Shown here: in pieces, positions 25,971 to 35,695 of the stretch
Numbering within the stretch: the first letter of the stretch is position 1
How the letters are laid out: the number at the start of each line of letters is the position of its first letter
DNA from: Pigmentiphaga sp. NML030171
GTDB taxonomy: Bacteria > Pseudomonadota > Gammaproteobacteria > Burkholderiales > Burkholderiaceae_B
DNA length: 64,000 nucleotides
Assembly (NCBI RefSeq): GCF_002188635.1
Contig: NZ_NINX01000036.1
Location: 62,001-126,000 of the forward strand
Direction of reading: 5' to 3'
Notes under the pieces: model-generated
The model's database searches: none
The model's input: the letters and a program-made list of their open reading frames with translations, nothing else
What the model was told of the DNA's origin: nothing
Translations under genes and position numbers: made by a program

Positions 25971-28900
25971 CGCGCGCCTCCGCGCGGGTCGCTGATCACC
26001 AGCGGGCCGGAAGACGCACCCACGGCGCGGATCTCGGGACGGTACATGTCCTCGACCACCGGCGCGGGCACGACGAAGCGGCCCGGCGTGACCACCCGCA
26101 CGCGATAGAAAACGGTGACCGGCCCCTGTATGGCCACGGCCGCGACATAACGATCGTCACGGTACTCGCGGTGCTTGATGCGCGTGTCGTTCAACGCCTC
26201 GGACACCTGCACGCCGCCCACCTTCCAGTCCGCCATGTCCGGTCCCTGGCTCAGGTTCATGTTCTCGACCTCGAGCCCCGCGGGCACGCGGTCCACCACC
26301 AGCGCGTCCTCGATGCGGCGGTCGGAGGCGACGTCCAGCTTGACGATCAGCATCTCGCCGGTCTGCAGCGGACGGCCGTTCCAGGGACGTCCGTCCGACT
26401 CGTACCAGCTGCGCGCGATCGTGACGCCGGAGGCGCGCGGCGCCTCGGCCTGGCGCGGGTAGCCCTGCACGTCCACCTCGACGAACAGCGGATCGGCCTG
26501 CGTATTGACGATGTCCACGCCGCCGGCCAGCTGCGCGGCCGTGAAGCTGCGTGCCTCGGTGTCGCGCGAACTGAGCTGTTGCTCGCCCTGGGCCGTGCGC
26601 AGCCTCGCCGTCCATTGCGCCCCGGCAACGCCGCCCGCCGCCCGCGCGGCCAGGAACAGCGCCAGTTGCTCCTGGGTGGACAGATAGCTGCGGCTGCCCA
26701 GGCGGCCGGCCACGTCGCCCAGCAGGGCCTCGCGCCGCGGATGATCGATCTGGTGCTGCATCATCAACGCATAGGACATCGCGTAGTCGCGCAGCGCCGA
26801 ACCGTAGTCGCCCAGCCATTCGCCATAGCCGCCGTAGCGATTGACGTCGATGCCGTAGCCGCGCGTCATCGCCTCGTCGAAGGCCGAACGCGCGCGCGTC
26901 TCGTCGCCCATCAGCTTCAGGGCGATGCCCAGGTGCACCAGCGGCAACGGCGAGCGCGAGCGGTCGCGGTAGTTGTCGTACAGCACCCGCAGGGTGGACA
27001 ACGGCGCCTTCTGCTCGCGGGCCAGCACGTAGGCCGCGTTGGCCAGCTCGGCGAAGCGGCGATGGCTGTCGCGCAGCAGGTTGTAGTCGTTGTCACGCAG
27101 CCGCTGGCCGGGGCCGGCGGCAAGCTGGGCCAGCAGGTTCTGCGGCAGGCTGGGGAAGTTGGCCGAGGATTGCTGCAACTGGCTCAGCAACCAGTCGGAG
27201 GCGCGGCGCGACACCAGGTCGGGCACGTTGAAACCCGCCGTGCGGGCATCCTGCAGGAAGCCTGTCACATAGGCCGACAGCCAGATCTCCTGGGCACCGT
27301 CGCCCCACAGCGCGAAGCCGCCGCCTGCCTTCTGCATGCCGGCGATACGGCCGACCGCGCCTTCGATCATGCGTTCGCGCTCGGCCCGCGTGCGCGGCGT
27401 CAGCCCCCAGGCACGGGCTTCGTCCTCGCCGATGAATACATGGGGATAGGCCGCGCTGGCGGTCTGCTCCAGGCATCCATAGGGATAGTCCAGCAGCCCC
27501 TGAACCAGGCGCTTGACGTTGAACGGCGGCTTGTTGGAGATCGCCACGCTGGCGCTGGCCGAATCCGGATACAGCTTCGCGATCCAGCTGGACTCCAGCT
27601 TCAGGCTCTCGCCCTGTCCCAGCCGGACGCGGCGCACGTCGCGCGTCGCCGCGACCGGCGGCTGGACCTGCAACAGCGACTCGCGCACGATGCGGATGGG
27701 GTTCGCGCCTCCCTGGCCGTCGACCGTCAATCGCAGCCGCCCCAGCCCGTAGGCGCCCGTGGCCTCGGCCACGAAGCGCAGCGTGGTGCGCTGCTGGTTG
27801 GCCAGGCTCACGCTTTGCGACCCGCCCCGTATCCGTACCGGGTCCAGGCCCTCGAGGTTCACCGTCAGCGTCTGCGGCGCGCCGCTCAGGTTGGTCACGT
27901 CCAGCGCGATCGCTGCCTCGTCGCCCGGGCTGATGAAGCGCGGCGTCGACAACTCGGCCACCACCGGCGCCGCCACCACCATCTCGGCCTGCGCGTTGCC
28001 GAAGCGGTCGGGCGTGAAGGCCGAGGCCATCAGGCGCAGCGTGCCGTTGAAGTCGGGCAGGTCGAGCGGAATCTGCGCCTCGCCCTGCTCGTCCAGCCGC
28101 ACCGGCCCGCTGAACAGGTCCACCAGCCGCACCTTCACCGGCATGCTGCGGGTGTCGCGCATCGCGGCGTCCCCGCCCCATTTCAGCTTGCCCTGCGTGC
28201 CTTCCATCTTCTCGATCAGCTTGCCGTACAGGTCCAGCAGCTCGGGCGCATAGCGGTGCTTGCCGAAGAAGAAGTCGAAGGGGTCGGGCGTCGCATAGCG
28301 CGTGATGTTCAGGATGCCCACGTCGACCGCGGACAGCGTCACGTACGCCTGCTGGCCCTGCCCCGCGTTGCCGACCTTGACCTTCACGGTGGTCCGCTTC
28401 TCGGGCAGCACCTTGGCCGGCGCGGCCAGCTCCACGGCCAGCCTGCGATCGTCGCGGGACAGCGGCAGATAGGCCAGGCCCAGCGCGCGCGCCGGCGTGA
28501 CGCGGTCTCCCTGGCTGCCCGGACGGAACACGGTGACCGACACGTACAGGTCGTGGCGGCTCCAGTCCTTGCCAACCGGGATCTCGACCGTGGACCCCGA
28601 CGCCTTCACGCTGGTGCGCTGGCTCCACAGCATGGTGCCGCCCTCGACCGCGATCAGCGCCTCGCCGTCGTGGGGCGGCGTGATAGACAGCTTGACCGTC
28701 TCGCCCTCGCGCACGGGCGCGTGGTCCAGCTTGAGCTGCACCCGGTCCGGGCGGTTGCCCATTTCTTCCGCATCCTGGGCTCCCCAGCCGGCATAGAAGC
28801 GGTAGCGCAGCGTATCGCCGTGCTCCGGATCGCTCAGCTCCAGCCGGTAGCGGCCCCACTTGACCGGCACGCCGAACTTCACGCGGTCGGGCAGCGCCAG

Positions 28901-31093
28901 CACGCGCGACTCGACCAGTTCCTCGGTTTCGGTGAATCCGCTGTTCCATCCGCGCTGATCGTCGAAGCGCCAGTAGTACACCCGTTCTTCGCGATATACG
29001 CGCAACTGGGCCTGCTTGAGCGGCACGACCTTGCCCTGCGGATCCACGCGCACCGCCTCGAACTCGGCCATCGTGCCCTCGCGCGCGACGTCGCGATCGA
29101 ACAGCGGGCGCACGCCGATCAGGGACGGCGCCGGCCAGACGCTGCGCTCGATGGAACGCACCACGGGGCGGCCGCCCGATTCCAGCAGGCTGAAGCTGGC
29201 CTTCACCTTCATGGGCGAGGCGGTGCCGGACACGTCCACCGGCACGGCGACGGCCGCCGCGCCCTTGTCGTCCAGCGTGGTCTCCTCCAGGTCGCGCCGC
29301 TGCTTGCGATCGTCGTCGGCGAAGTCGCCGAACAGGAAGCCCGGCCATTGCCGTGGCAGCGCATAGCGGTCGCGCTCGATGGATACCGTCCCCAACAGCC
29401 GGTTGCCGGCCGCGGGCGCGCCGTACAGGTAGTCGCCCTGCACCTTCACGTTCAGGGGCCGGCCGGCCTCCAGCACGCCTTCGCGCGACTTCAGGTCCAG
29501 CTTCATGCGCTCGGGCAGGAACTCTTCCACCTGGAACTTCCACGAGGCATCCGCCGCGCGGGCCGCCGGATCCAGCCGCGTCTCCAGCAGCCAGGTACCC
29601 GTCTGCGCGTCGGCTGGCAGTTCGATGGCCTCCCGCACGTAGCCCGGCACCTGCGCGTCGGGCCGCCACAGGGCGGTGCGCACGGTACGGCCGTCCGGCC
29701 GCTTCAGCGTGGCGGTGATGGGCGCGGCCTGCACGGCCCGTCCGTCGGCGTCGCGCACCAGCACGGATACGTCGAAGCGCTCGCCCGGCCGGTAGAGATC
29801 GCGGCCGGCATAGACGAACAGCTTGTTGTCGCGGGACGGATAGCCGCCCACGTCGAACTCGGACAGGTCCAGCGCGGGCTCGGCCAACGCCACCACGGAC
29901 AGCTCCGCGCCCCGGCGCGCCAGCAGGATGCGCGCGGCCTCGAAGCTGCCGGTGAACACGGCCCGCCCTTGCCCGTCGGCCTTGGCGCGGCCGAGCGACT
30001 TCGCGTTCGCGTCCAACAGTTCGAACTCGACGTCGTCCATCGCCTTGCCGCTCTTGAGCGAGGTCGCGAACGCGTCGAGCTGGCCGGCATAACGCCGCGT
30101 ATGCAGGCCGATATCGCTGACGTAGAAGTAGGTGACCTGGTATTCGTCGCGGAAACGTCCGGGCTGGCTCATCACGGCCACGTAGATCCCGGGGTCCTTC
30201 AGTTCCTTGATGCCCTCGACCGGCAGGAAGGTGACGTGGCGGCGGTTGGCCTTGTCGTCGGTCAGGAAGCGGCCGGCATAGACGCTGCGCGTCACGTCCT
30301 TCAGGCGGTCCAGGTCCCAGCTTCCCACCGTGCCCTTCAGGCTGCGGTTGCCGCTGTAGCGCCACTCGTCGTCTTCGTCGCTCTCGTCCTCGGCGTCCGG
30401 GTCGGTCTTGGCGACGGGCCGGCGCACGCCCAGCACCTGCTCGAAGAACCGGGGGAACTGCGCCGGGTCGATGCGCAGGAACTGGACGTCGACCTCGGGC
30501 GTATTGACCGTGACCACCGGCAGCCCGCCGTTCTGGCCCGCGGGCAGCACCACCCCGCGGCTGGCGAAATAGAAGGACGGCGGCATGGCTTCGCTGGCCA
30601 CCTCGCAGCCGAAGGCCTCGGGCAGCGCCTGGCCGCCCGCGCCCTTGACGGACTCGGGTACGGCGATCGCATAGCGGCGGTTCGGCTGGATGTAGGGAAA
30701 ATAGGCGACGCGCGGGTTGTCGCCCAGCGACCATTCGCCCGCCACCGGCTTGCCTTCCGGCAGCGCCTGGCCGGGCTGCGGCTTGCCCTGGGTCTTGGCG
30801 GCCTCGTCGTCGCCCGAGGCCGCTCCCAGGTCGACCACCTGCAGCAGCTTGCCCAGCGACTGGCGGCGGTCGAGCGGCTGCGAGAACGTCACGGCCAGCG
30901 CCAGCGACTCGTCGAACAACCGCGTCCTGCACTCGAGCAATGTGAAGGGATCGGCACTGCCGACCAGCTCGGAGGCGGGCGGCTCGCCGCCCCCTCCCCC
31001 GGACTGCTTGCCCGCCCACCATGCGCCGACCGCCACCGCGGCCAGCAATACCACGCCCGCGGCCCAGGCGGCCGCCTTCTTCTTGTCTGCCAT
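25967..31093 (-). CDS. bacterial alpha-2-macroglobulin, YfhM-type
   Basis: Large periplasmic protease trap of 1708 residues. The thioester motif is intact: C1207-L-E-Q1210 in YPYGCLEQTASAAYPH. Repeated macroglobulin domains precede it and an alpha-helical thioester domain surrounds it. The N-terminus MADKKKAAAWAAGVV has a transmembrane anchor (about 7-28) without a lipobox cysteine, unlike the lipoprotein form of E. coli. Residues about 30-45 are a Gly/Pro-rich linker. The gene order alpha-2-macroglobulin then pbpC fits the proposed joint defence and repair of the cell wall. Confidence 0.94.
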   Translation of the reverse strand: MADKKKAAAWAAGVVLLAAVAVGAWWAGKQSGGGGGEPPASELVGSADPFTLLECRTRLFDESLALAVTFSQPLDRRQSLGKLLQVVDLGAASGDDEAAKTQGKPQPGQALPEGKPVAGEWSLGDNPRVAYFPYIQPNRRYAIAVPESVKGAGGQALPEAFGCEVASEAMPPSFYFASRGVVLPAGQNGGLPVVTVNTPEVDVQFLRIDPAQFPRFFEQVLGVRRPVAKTDPDAEDESDEDDEWRYSGNRSLKGTVGSWDLDRLKDVTRSVYAGRFLTDDKANRRHVTFLPVEGIKELKDPGIYVAVMSQPGRFRDEYQVTYFYVSDIGLHTRRYAGQLDAFATSLKSGKAMDDVEFELLDANAKSLGRAKADGQGRAVFTGSFEAARILLARRGAELSVVALAEPALDLSEFDVGGYPSRDNKLFVYAGRDLYRPGERFDVSVLVRDADGRAVQAAPITATLKRPDGRTVRTALWRPDAQVPGYVREAIELPADAQTGTWLLETRLDPAARAADASWKFQVEEFLPERMKLDLKSREGVLEAGRPLNVKVQGDYLYGAPAAGNRLLGTVSIERDRYALPRQWPGFLFGDFADDDRKQRRDLEETTLDDKGAAAVAVPVDVSGTASPMKVKASFSLLESGGRPVVRSIERSVWPAPSLIGVRPLFDRDVAREGTMAEFEAVRVDPQGKVVPLKQAQLRVYREERVYYWRFDDQRGWNSGFTETEELVESRVLALPDRVKFGVPVKWGRYRLELSDPEHGDTLRYRFYAGWGAQDAEEMGNRPDRVQLKLDHAPVREGETVKLSITPPHDGEALIAVEGGTMLWSQRTSVKASGSTVEIPVGKDWSRHDLYVSVTVFRPGSQGDRVTPARALGLAYLPLSRDDRRLAVELAAPAKVLPEKRTTVKVKVGNAGQGQQAYVTLSAVDVGILNITRYATPDPFDFFFGKHRYAPELLDLYGKLIEKMEGTQGKLKWGGDAAMRDTRSMPVKVRLVDLFSGPVRLDEQGEAQIPLDLPDFNGTLRLMASAFTPDRFGNAQAEMVVAAPVVAELSTPRFISPGDEAAIALDVTNLSGAPQTLTVNLEGLDPVRIRGGSQSVSLANQQRTTLRFVAEATGAYGLGRLRLTVDGQGGANPIRIVRESLLQVQPPVAATRDVRRVRLGQGESLKLESSWIAKLYPDSASASVAISNKPPFNVKRLVQGLLDYPYGCLEQTASAAYPHVFIGEDEARAWGLTPRTRAERERMIEGAVGRIAGMQKAGGGFALWGDGAQEIWLSAYVTGFLQDARTAGFNVPDLVSRRASDWLLSQLQQSSANFPSLPQNLLAQLAAGPGQRLRDNDYNLLRDSHRRFAELANAAYVLAREQKAPLSTLRVLYDNYRDRSRSPLPLVHLGIALKLMGDETRARSAFDEAMTRGYGIDVNRYGGYGEWLGDYGSALRDYAMSYALMMQHQIDHPRREALLGDVAGRLGSRSYLSTQEQLALFLAARAAGGVAGAQWTARLRTAQGEQQLSSRDTEARSFTAAQLAGGVDIVNTQADPLFVEVDVQGYPRQAEAPRASGVTIARSWYESDGRPWNGRPLQTGEMLIVKLDVASDRRIEDALVVDRVPAGLEVENMNLSQGPDMADWKVGGVQVSEALNDTRIKHREYRDDRYVAAVAIQGPVTVFYRVRVVTPGRFVVPAPVVEDMYRPEIRAVGASSGPLVISDPRGGAR

Positions 31094-31160
31094 GAAATCC
31101 CCCGGACACGCCTTCGTGCGTGCTTTCCGTAGCCGCTATTAGAGGGTGAGAGCCCCCTAT

Positions 31161-31180
31161 TGTGAAGCATGGACTTCACA
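31161..31180. promoter_or_regulatory. palindrome between the CLC and alpha-2-macroglobulin genes
   Basis: TGTGAAG-CATGGA-CTTCACA, perfect seven-base arms, three bases after the CLC stop and 68 bases upstream of the alpha-2-macroglobulin ATG. It could be a weak terminator or an operator; no T-run decides it. Confidence 0.4.
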
Positions 31181-31183
31181 AAA

Positions 31184-32602
31184 TTACATTTGGGCACCAC
31201 TTGGCGGCGCGGCGTTTGCAGGCCCGGCGGATGGCCGGTGGTGGGGATGCATGACTTCCTTGTGAAAACGCAGCGCCATCGCGTGATAGAACGGCCGCGG
31301 GCAGAATTGCCGGGACACCAGCGACGCGACGAGCGTGGCCATCAGCAGGTGGAACATCAGGTCCTGGCTGCGCGTCATCTCCATGACGATCACGCTGGCC
31401 GTGATGGGGGCCTGGGTCGCCGCCGCCAGGAAGGCCGCCATCGACACCAGCGCCAGCGTGCGCGGATCGGCGGCGGGACCGGCCAGTTGCACGATGTGTT
31501 CGCCCATGCCCGCGCCTATGGCCAGCGACGGCGTGAAGATGCCGCCGGGAATGCCGCAGACGTACGAGGCGATGGTCGCCGCCCACTTGGCGATTCCGAA
31601 CCAGGCGCTCTCGACGGGGTGCCCGTTCAGCAGCGCTGCGGTCTGCTCATAGCCGGTGCCGTAGGTGGCACCGCCCGTCAGGCAGCCCAGCACCGCCACG
31701 ACCAGGCCGCACAGGAAGGCCACCCGCACCGGATGCTGCTGCAGCCAGGGGCGCCACCGCGCCGGAACCAGCCCCGTCACGCCGCGCACCATCGTGGCGG
31801 CGAACAGCCCGCCCACGGCGCCGTTCAACACGCCGCTGGCCAGGGTCCAGCCCCACGCCCCCTGGGCGAACCCGGCCGCCGCCGCGGCATGGAAATAAGG
31901 ATTGTTGCCGGCGATGGCCAGCGCGATGAAACCCGACGCCAGCACGCCCGACAACGCCAGGCGGTTCCAGCGCACGGCCGCGCCCCGTCCCAGCTCCTCG
32001 ATGGCGAACACCACGCCTGCCAACGGCGTATTGAATGCCGCCGCCAGGCCGCCGGCCGCGCCCGCGGCGATCAGTTCGTTCGCCCGGAATTCCAGCTTGA
32101 CGCCTATCCGCTCCTGCCAGAACCTGCCCCAGGCCAGCATGGCCGCCGCGCCTACCTGTACCGAAGGCCCCTCGCGCCCCACCGAGGCGCCGGCCAGCAG
32201 CGCCATGGCGGTCAGCGGAATCTTCCAGAGCGCCTGCCGCAGCGACACCAGCCCCGAGGAGGCGATGGATGCCGGGATCGAGGTGGCCGCGATGACCTGC
32301 GGAATGCCGCTGCCCCGCGCCATAGGCGCGAGCCGCAAGGTCAGCCAGCGCAGGCCCGCCATCGCCAGGGGAACGACCACCAGCGCGGCCCACGGCGCGG
32401 CCGAGGTCCAGTGGCGGTTCCACTCCAGCGCGATCTCGGCCAGCCAGGCGAAGGCCAGCGACAGCAAGGCCACGACCGCCGCCCCGCACAGGACCAGCGC
32501 GTAGCGGAAGGTCTTGCGCGATACACGCAGGACCTGCCGTCCCTTGCGCCGCACGGTGATGGAGGCCTGGTCGCGCCAGGGCACTGAGCGTCGAGCTTTC
32601 AT
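31184..32602 (-). CDS. CLC-family chloride channel or H+/Cl- exchanger
   Basis: Integral membrane protein of 472 residues with the CLC signature: GSGIP at 97-101, GREGP with gating glutamate E144, and FNTPLAGVVFAIEE with E202/E203 at the position of the internal proton glutamate. Both glutamates present points to a 2Cl-/H+ exchanger, not a plain channel. No cytoplasmic CBS domains. Fluoride-type CLCs have different filter motifs and are unlikely. ATG 32602. Confidence 0.92.
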   Translation of the reverse strand: MKARRSVPWRDQASITVRRKGRQVLRVSRKTFRYALVLCGAAVVALLSLAFAWLAEIALEWNRHWTSAAPWAALVVVPLAMAGLRWLTLRLAPMARGSGIPQVIAATSIPASIASSGLVSLRQALWKIPLTAMALLAGASVGREGPSVQVGAAAMLAWGRFWQERIGVKLEFRANELIAAGAAGGLAAAFNTPLAGVVFAIEELGRGAAVRWNRLALSGVLASGFIALAIAGNNPYFHAAAAAGFAQGAWGWTLASGVLNGAVGGLFAATMVRGVTGLVPARWRPWLQQHPVRVAFLCGLVVAVLGCLTGGATYGTGYEQTAALLNGHPVESAWFGIAKWAATIASYVCGIPGGIFTPSLAIGAGMGEHIVQLAGPAADPRTLALVSMAAFLAAATQAPITASVIVMEMTRSQDLMFHLLMATLVASLVSRQFCPRPFYHAMALRFHKEVMHPHHRPSAGPANAAPPSGAQM

Positions 32603-32614
32603 GTTGAAACAATG

Positions 32615-32661
32615 AAAAACGCGCGCTGTGCATTCAAGCCTAAGCTTGCGACAGCGCGCGT
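32615..32661 (-). terminator. terminator of sodB
   Basis: Read leftwards, ACGCGCGCTGT pairs with ACAGCGCGCGT and is followed by TTTTC, about 30 bases after the sodB stop. A second GC hairpin (GCGGCCCCGCGGGGCCGC) precedes it. Confidence 0.7.
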
Positions 32662-32693
32662 CATGCGGCGGCCCCGCGGGGCCGCGACGGGAA

Positions 32694-33269
32694 TCAGCCG
32701 AGGTTCTTGGCCACGAATTCCCAGTTGACGATGCCCCAGAAGTTCTCGAGGTACTTCACGCGGGCATTGCGGTAGTCGATGTAGTAGGCGTGTTCCCACA
32801 CGTCACAGGTCAGCAGCGGCGTGTCGCCGGTGGTCAGCGGATTGCCCGCGGCGCCGGTGTTGACGATGTCGACCGAGCCGTCGGCCTTCTTGACCAGCCA
32901 GGTCCAGCCCGAACCGAAGTTGGCGGCGGCCTGCTTGTTGAAGGCGTCCTTGAACGCATCGAAGCTGCCCCACTTGGCGTTGATGGCATCGGCCAGCTTG
33001 CCGGCGGGCGGGGTGCTTTTGGGCGTCAGGCAGTTCCAGTAGAAGGAGTGGTTCCAGTGCTGCGCGGCGTTGTTGTAGATGCCGCCGGACGACTTCTTGA
33101 CGATGTCCTCGAGCGAGGCGTTCTCGAACTCCGTGCCCTTGATGAGGTTGTTCAGATTGGTGACGTAGGTCTGGTGGTGCTTGCCGTGGTGGTACTCCAG
33201 CGTTTCCTTGGAGATGGTCGGAGCCAAGGCGTCCTGGGGATACGGCAATTGCGGAAGAGTGTGTTCCAT
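32694..33269 (-). CDS. sodB: iron superoxide dismutase
   Basis: Dismutates superoxide in the cytoplasm. The 191 residues equal the family norm. Metal ligands are H27, H74, D156 and H160 ([22 protein letters not shown]). Q70 in NNAAQHWNH is the placement typical of the Fe form. ATG 33269 has AGGAG five bases upstream; an upstream extension of 29 residues is rejected. A terminator follows. Confidence 0.96.
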   Translation of the reverse strand: MEHTLPQLPYPQDALAPTISKETLEYHHGKHHQTYVTNLNNLIKGTEFENASLEDIVKKSSGGIYNNAAQHWNHSFYWNCLTPKSTPPAGKLADAINAKWGSFDAFKDAFNKQAAANFGSGWTWLVKKADGSVDIVNTGAAGNPLTTGDTPLLTCDVWEHAYYIDYRNARVKYLENFWGIVNWEFVAKNLG

Positions 33270-33417
33270 CTGAGCTCCTGCTTCTGGTTGGGAGGTTTGC
33301 GGGGGCATTTTATCGGCAAGTATGCCGCTTGGCTCGGAAGTCCCCGCGTCACGCAAGGTTAACGCGCCAGGGCGACGCAGTCATGTCACGCCCTGGCGGC
33401 CGCGCGGATCGAGGCCT

Positions 33418-34785
33418 TCACACCAGCCCGCGGTCGGGCTCGACCGCCGTCACCGAGGCCTGGGCGGCGCCTTCGGCGAAGCTCAGGTCGAGCCGCGCGC
33501 CGGCTTGCAAGCTGCGTGCCTGGCGCACGATGCCCCCCTGCTCGTCGCGCACGATGGCGTAGCCGCGCGCCAGCGTCTGCTCGGGCCCCAGCGCGCGCAG
33601 GTGCGCGGCATGCGAGGCCAGCCGCTGCTGCAGGCGGGCGAGCTGGTACGCCTGGCACTGCCGCACGCGGCGCGCCAGGTCGTCCACCCGCGCCGACAGC
33701 CGCGCGGGGTCCGGCAACTGGGCGATCAGCCGCTGCCGCAGCAGGCCGGCCTCGGCCTCGCGGTCGCGCTGGGCGCCGGCCCAGGCCGCGCCCAGGCCGC
33801 GCACCAGCGCAGCCAGCCGTTCCTGCTGCCGCGCCAGGCGCTCGCGCGGGGATATCAGTTGCGCCGCCGCGCGGTCGAGCCGCTGCCCGGCCTGCTCGAG
33901 ACGGCGCCGCTGCGCCCGTCTCAGGTCCTGGGCCGCCTGGCGCAGGCGTGCCAGCCACTGCTCGCGCGGCAGGCCCGCCATCTCGGCGGCCGCCGTGGGC
34001 GTGGGCGCCCGCAGGTCGGCGGCGAAATCGGCGATGGTGAAGTCGGTCTCGTGGCCGACGCCGCTGATGACCGGGATCGCGCTGGCGACGATGGCCCGCG
34101 CCAGCCCTTCATGGTTGAACGCCCACAAGTCCTCGATGCTGCCACCGCCCCGCACCAGCAGCAGCGTATCGACCTCCGCGCGCCGGTTCGCGAGCGCGAT
34201 GGCCTGCGCCAGCCTCGGCCCGGCCTCGTCCCCCTGGACCGGAGCCGGATAGATCACCACCCGGACATGCGGCACCCGCCGCGCCAGCGCTGTCAGCACG
34301 TCGCGCAGCGCCGCCGCCTGCAGGGACGTGACGATGCCCAGCGCGCGCGGCACGGCCGCGGTCGGGCGCTTGCGGGCCGGGTCGAACAGCCCTTCGGCCG
34401 ACAGCTTCTCCTTGAGCCGCAGGAAGGCTTCGAACAGATCGCCCTGGCCGGCCCGGCGCATGGCCTCGACCTGCAATTGATAATCGCCGCGCGGCTCGTA
34501 CAGCGACACGCGCGCCCTGACCTCGATGCGGTCGCCTTCCCGGGGCGTGAAGCCCACCAGCATGGCCCGTCCGCGAAACATGACGCCGCGCGCGGCGGCG
34601 CCTCCGTCCTTGAGCGTGAAATACCAATGGCCGGAAGCCGCCGCGGTGAAATTCGACACTTCGCCCCGCACCCACACCAGAGGGATGTTGCGCTCCAACA
34701 AGCCCGCCACCGCGCGGTTTAGCTGGGAGATAGTCAGGATCCCCCGCGAAAAATCGTCATGTGCGGACGCAAAACCAGAATTCAT
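33418..34785 (-). CDS. xseA: exodeoxyribonuclease VII large subunit
   Basis: Catalytic subunit of the single-strand nuclease ExoVII. It has 455 residues: OB-fold N-domain (ILTISQLNRAV to about 100), catalytic core with RGGGSIEDLWAFNHE, PVISGVGHETDFTIADFAAD, then a long helical coiled-coil region and a C-terminal segment with LARGYAIV. The small subunit gene xseB is at 56.8 kb, so the subunits are unlinked. It is divergent from the exbB-like gene across an AT-rich 291-base gap. Confidence 0.95.
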   Translation of the reverse strand: MNSGFASAHDDFSRGILTISQLNRAVAGLLERNIPLVWVRGEVSNFTAAASGHWYFTLKDGGAAARGVMFRGRAMLVGFTPREGDRIEVRARVSLYEPRGDYQLQVEAMRRAGQGDLFEAFLRLKEKLSAEGLFDPARKRPTAAVPRALGIVTSLQAAALRDVLTALARRVPHVRVVIYPAPVQGDEAGPRLAQAIALANRRAEVDTLLLVRGGGSIEDLWAFNHEGLARAIVASAIPVISGVGHETDFTIADFAADLRAPTPTAAAEMAGLPREQWLARLRQAAQDLRRAQRRRLEQAGQRLDRAAAQLISPRERLARQQERLAALVRGLGAAWAGAQRDREAEAGLLRQRLIAQLPDPARLSARVDDLARRVRQCQAYQLARLQQRLASHAAHLRALGPEQTLARGYAIVRDEQGGIVRQARSLQAGARLDLSFAEGAAQASVTAVEPDRGLV

Positions 34786-35076
34786 GAGGGTTTCCAGGCA
34801 AGAAGCTTTCCACAGGCTTGAAAACTATGGTTGTCAAGTAATTTCTCTGTCACAGACAGCATTATTTTCTTATAAGCCATTGATTTGATTGGTTTTTTAA
34901 CTTCACCGATCACTGAATCAAAAGCGGGCATCCTAGCAAGAACCGCATATTTCGTGGCCCGGGGCCAAGTTACACACATAATTATCCACAGATTCTGTGG
35001 ATACTTTCGAGCCGGCGACTTGCCCTCGCCCGCCCACGCCCGTACATTCTCGCCTTCATCGAAAAGGAGAGGTTTC
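34786..35076. other. AT-rich intergenic region between xseA and the exbB-like gene
   Basis: The stretch is clearly poorer in GC than its surroundings and holds the divergent promoters. It carries an exact DnaA-box sequence inside a palindrome, described separately. I see no gene in it. Confidence 0.6.
34982..35003. promoter_or_regulatory. DnaA-box palindrome
   Basis: TTATCCACA at 34982-34990 is the consensus DnaA 9-mer. Together with the following bases it forms a perfect palindrome TATCCACAG-ATT-CTGTGGATA (34983-35003), so a second, near-consensus box (GTATCCACA) faces the first. Confidence 0.55.
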
Positions 35077-35676
35077 TTGCTCGCCATCGTCCGCGAGGCC
35101 GGCTGGCCCATCTGGCCGCTGATCGCCACTTCGTTCATCGCGCTGACGCTCATCGTCGAACGCCTGCTCGCCCTGCGTCGAAGCAGGATCGCCCCGCCCA
35201 GGCTACTGGAGGACGTCCTGGCCCTGGTACAAAAGCGGCGCATCACTCCCGAAATCGTGACCCGGCTCGAAGCCGACTCGCCGCTGGGCCGCGTCCTGGC
35301 CGCGGGACTGCGCAACGCCCATCGCTCGCGCCCCGCGCTCAAGGACGCGCTCGAGCAATCGGGCGAGACGGTCGCCCATAACCTGAACCGCTACGTCGGC
35401 GCGATCGGCACCATCGCCGCGGTGGCGCCGCTGATGGGCCTGTTCGGCACCGTGGTCGGCATGATCGAGATCTTCGGCTCGTACGCGCCGGCCGGCAGCG
35501 ATCCCGCGCAACTGGCGCACGGCATCTCGGTGGCACTGTACAACACGGGACTGGGCATCTTCATCGCCATCCCCGCCATGATCTTCTACCGCTATTTCCG
35601 CGCCCGCATCAACGACAGCCTGCACGACCTGGAACGGGCCGCCGCCCGCCTGGCCGACAGCCTGCAAGCCGAGTGA
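35077..35676 (+). CDS. exbB: MotA/TolQ/ExbB proton-channel family protein
   Basis: Inner-membrane proton channel subunit energising an outer-membrane transport process together with the ExbD-like protein. It has 199 residues and three transmembrane segments (about 8-28, 110-132, 150-175); AVAPLMGLFGTVVGMIEIF is the family signature. TTG 35077 is chosen: AGGAG lies seven bases upstream and the protein then begins with a short periplasmic segment and helix. A frame extending to 34885 runs through AT-rich non-coding sequence. In many betaproteobacteria this pair precedes lpxK. Confidence 0.9.
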   Translation: MLAIVREAGWPIWPLIATSFIALTLIVERLLALRRSRIAPPRLLEDVLALVQKRRITPEIVTRLEADSPLGRVLAAGLRNAHRSRPALKDALEQSGETVAHNLNRYVGAIGTIAAVAPLMGLFGTVVGMIEIFGSYAPAGSDPAQLAHGISVALYNTGLGIFIAIPAMIFYRYFRARINDSLHDLERAAARLADSLQAE

Positions 35677-35695
35677 TGCGGCCCGGCGCCCGCCC

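Noticed and set aside
26171-31132. 1653-residue rightward frame opposite the alpha-2-macroglobulin gene
   Set aside because: Antisense shadow rich in His, Arg, Gln and Gly without domains; the leftward frame contains the intact thioester motif.
34982-35003. Chromosomal replication origin
   Set aside because: Only one consensus DnaA box and its palindromic partner are present, no box cluster or dnaA/dnaN neighbours; treated as a regulatory site instead.
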